Source: DASZVN01 sp035547055
GTDB taxonomy: Bacteria > Pseudomonadota > Alphaproteobacteria > Rhizobiales > Methylopilaceae
Assembly: GCA_035547055.1 (NCBI GenBank)
Contig: DASZVN010000031.1
Location: 1 to 27,198 of the forward strand
DNA length: 27,198 nt
Direction: 5' to 3'
Under the pieces are notes generated by a model. The model made no database searches. It saw only the letters and a program-made list of their open reading frames with translations, and was not told the origin of the DNA. Shown here one piece after another: positions 25,513-27,198 of this stretch. Position 1 is the first letter of the stretch; each line of letters opens with the position of its first letter. A program made the position numbers and the translations under genes.

Positions 25513-26871
25513 TCAGCCCGCGCGCTTCGCCTTGGCCCGGGCGGCGCGGAAGCGGGCGGCCCAGCCTTCCTTCACCGCCTGGCGGCCGCGGCCGAGCGCG
25601 AGCGCATCGGCCGGCACGTCGTCCGTGACCACGCTGCCGGAGCCGACATAGGCGCCGTCGCCGATCTTCACCGGCGCGACCAGCGCCGAGTTCGAGCCGA
25701 TGAAGGCGCCGGCCCCGATCTCGGTGACGAACTTGTCGAAGCCGTCGTAATTGCAGGTGATGGTCCCGGCGCCGAGATTGGCACGGGCTCCGACCACGGC
25801 GTCGCCGACATAGGTGAGGTGGTTGATCTTGGCGCCCTCGCCGACCGTCGCCGCCTTGATCTCCACGAAATTCCCGACATGGGCTCCCGGCCCGATCGCG
25901 GCGCCGGGCCTGAGCCGCGCGAACGGCCCGACGATCGCGCCGGCGGCAACGCTGGCGCCTTCGAGATGGGAGAAGGCGCGGATGTGTGCGCCCTCCCCGA
26001 CCGCGACGCCCGGGCCGAACACGACGTTGGGCTCGACCACCACGTCGCGGCCGAGCGCGGTGTCCATCGACAGGAACACCGTCTCCGGCGCGACGAGCGT
26101 GGTCCCTCCGGCCAGCGCCGCCGCCCGCAGGCGGGCCTGGAGCGCGGCTTCGACGGCGGCGAGCTGGGGCCGGTCGTTGACGCCCTGGACCTCGGCCTCG
26201 TCGGCCTCGAGCGCGGTCGCCCGAAGCCCGCGCTCGTTGGCGAGACCGACCACGTCGGTCAGGTAGAACTCGCGCTTGGCATTGTCGTCGCCGATCTGGT
26301 CCAACAGCGCCAGCGCCTCGCGTCCGGCGAGCGCCATCACCCCCGCGTTGCAGAGTACGACCGCGCGCTCCGCGGGGCTGGCATCCTTTTCCTCGCGGAT
26401 CGCGACCAGGCCCCCGTCCTCGACCAGGAGGCGGCCGTACCCGGTCGGATCGGCGGCGCGGAAGCCGAGCACGGCGACCGCCGCGCCCTCCGCCAGCGCC
26501 GCGCGCAGCCGGCCGAGCGTCTCGGGCCGCACCAGGGGCGTATCGGCGAACAGCACGAGAATGTCGTCCGCCCCCACGGCGATCGCCTCGCGCGCGGCGA
26601 GCACCGCATGGGCGGTGCCCCGCCGTTCGGCTTGGACGAAGATCGCCGGGTCCGGCGCGGCGCGGCGCGCCTCGGCCGCGACCGCCTCGCCGTCGCGGCC
26701 CGGGCCGACCACGACCGCCAGCCGCCCCGCACCGGCCGCGCTCGCCGTCGCGAGCGCATGGGCGAGGAGCGAGCGGCCCGCGGCGGCGTGCAGCGCCTTC
26801 GGCCGGGCCGAGCGCATCCGGGTGCCTTCGCCAGCGGCGAGCACGATGGTGAGGCAGCTCCGGGCAGGCAT
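25513..26871 (-). CDS. glmU: Bifunctional GlmU (GlcN-1-P acetyltransferase / UDP-GlcNAc pyrophosphorylase)
   Basis: 452-residue cytoplasmic enzyme for the last two steps to UDP-GlcNAc, the precursor for peptidoglycan and lipid A. The N-terminal pyrophosphorylase has LAAGEGTRM at 11-19 with K25, and NAKREFYLTDVV. The C-terminal left-handed beta-helix shows hexapeptide repeats and INHLTYVGDAVVGARANLGA, with the acetyltransferase histidine and CoA-binding region, followed by TITCNYDG and SGSVVTDDVP. The start at 26871 has GGAG about nine bases upstream. In many bacteria glmS follows glmU; here an SDR gene follows instead. All features of a functional enzyme are present. Confidence 0.98.
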   Translation of the reverse strand: MPARSCLTIVLAAGEGTRMRSARPKALHAAAGRSLLAHALATASAAGAGRLAVVVGPGRDGEAVAAEARRAAPDPAIFVQAERRGTAHAVLAAREAIAVGADDILVLFADTPLVRPETLGRLRAALAEGAAVAVLGFRAADPTGYGRLLVEDGGLVAIREEKDASPAERAVVLCNAGVMALAGREALALLDQIGDDNAKREFYLTDVVGLANERGLRATALEADEAEVQGVNDRPQLAAVEAALQARLRAAALAGGTTLVAPETVFLSMDTALGRDVVVEPNVVFGPGVAVGEGAHIRAFSHLEGASVAAGAIVGPFARLRPGAAIGPGAHVGNFVEIKAATVGEGAKINHLTYVGDAVVGARANLGAGTITCNYDGFDKFVTEIGAGAFIGSNSALVAPVKIGDGAYVGSGSVVTDDVPADALALGRGRQAVKEGWAARFRAARAKAKRAG

Positions 26872-26931
26872 CTGTTCTTCTCCGTTGGCCGGCCGATCCT
26901 GCCAGCTTTCCCTGAACGGCGGGTTGCCGCC

Positions 26932-27198
26932 TCAGCCTCCGTAGCCGATGCCGCGGGCCATCAGCGTCGCCATCAGCGGAATCAGGCCGAGCAGCCCGGC
27001 CTCGGACAGGAGGATGGTGCGGATGCGCCGGAACGTCAGCGCGTCGATGCCGACGACGCCACCCGCGGCAAGGCGCGCCGCACGCGGGAAATGGAGAGTC
27101 GGCACGATCGACAGCAGGGCCACCACGACGAACAGGAACATCTTCGCCCAAAAGATGTGATTGTGGGCGTAATAGTCTGCTCCCTTTCCGAAAAAGAA
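26932..27198 (-). CDS. DUF2214-like membrane protein, 5' end outside the window
   Basis: The C-terminal 88 residues of a membrane protein; the frame is open to the window edge, so the start is missing. The visible part reads FGKGADYYAHNHIFWAKMF, then a hydrophobic helix (LFVVVALLSIVPTLHF), a polar stretch, and a final hydrophobic helix ending MARGIGYGG. The GxxYYxHNxxFWAK motif and layout fit DUF2214 family proteins, four-helix membrane proteins of unknown function. It ends about 60 bases before glmU on the same strand. Family assignment is from memory of the motif. Confidence 0.75.
   Translation of the reverse strand, partial: FFFGKGADYYAHNHIFWAKMFLFVVVALLSIVPTLHFPRAARLAAGGVVGIDALTFRRIRTILLSEAGLLGLIPLMATLMARGIGYGG

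Overview
The window comes from a GC-rich alphaproteobacterial chromosome, most likely Hyphomicrobiales or a near relative. The indications are an FzlA–QueG–UppP neighbourhood, an ATP-dependent ligase of the proteobacterial DNA-damage type, PtsN, and intergenic palindromic repeats of the kind common in Bradyrhizobium-like genomes. Identity is judged from protein sequence read by eye; no database search was possible. Coding density is high on both strands and I see no rRNA, tRNA, CRISPR array, transposase, integrase or phage gene.

Layout. 1–6.4 kb: an ATP-dependent DNA ligase (minus), then a probable aromatic-catabolism group: a Rieske ring-hydroxylating oxygenase and a UbiX-type flavin prenyltransferase (plus), facing a VOC/glyoxalase-fold protein and a glutathione S-transferase (minus), then an unrecognised 237-residue protein (plus). 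6.4–9.0 kb: a GMC-family flavin oxidoreductase whose ribosome-binding site sits in an 11-bp hairpin, a 456-base stretch without a recognisable gene, and ptsN. 9.1–13.6 kb (minus): gyrA, a secreted DUF4142 protein, and uppP. 13.7–21.1 kb (plus): fzlA, queG (with a problematic start), a CsbD-like small protein, an ABC-F ATPase, prs, a secreted CHRD protein and a cyclopropane-fatty-acyl-phospholipid synthase. 21.2–24.5 kb (minus): a complete efeU–efeO–efeB iron-uptake operon with a Fur-box-like site in front of it. 24.7–27.2 kb (minus): an SDR protein lacking the usual Tyr/Lys pair, glmU, and the 3' end of a DUF2214-type membrane protein that runs off the window.

How it fits together. Much of the window is housekeeping: DNA topology (gyrA), PRPP (prs), queuosine (queG), envelope precursors (uppP, glmU), membrane lipid (cfa) and division (fzlA). 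Two functional groups stand out: the Rieske/UbiX/VOC/GST set, which looks like a catabolic module of unknown substrate, and the EfeUOB iron importer. I found no clear new defence or mobile system. The least ordinary features are a five-copy family of intergenic palindromic repeats, hairpins at all three convergent gene junctions, GyrA residues at the quinolone-determining positions that differ from E. coli, an apparent one-base frame problem at the queG start, and operator-like inverted repeats in a less GC-rich patch upstream of efeU.
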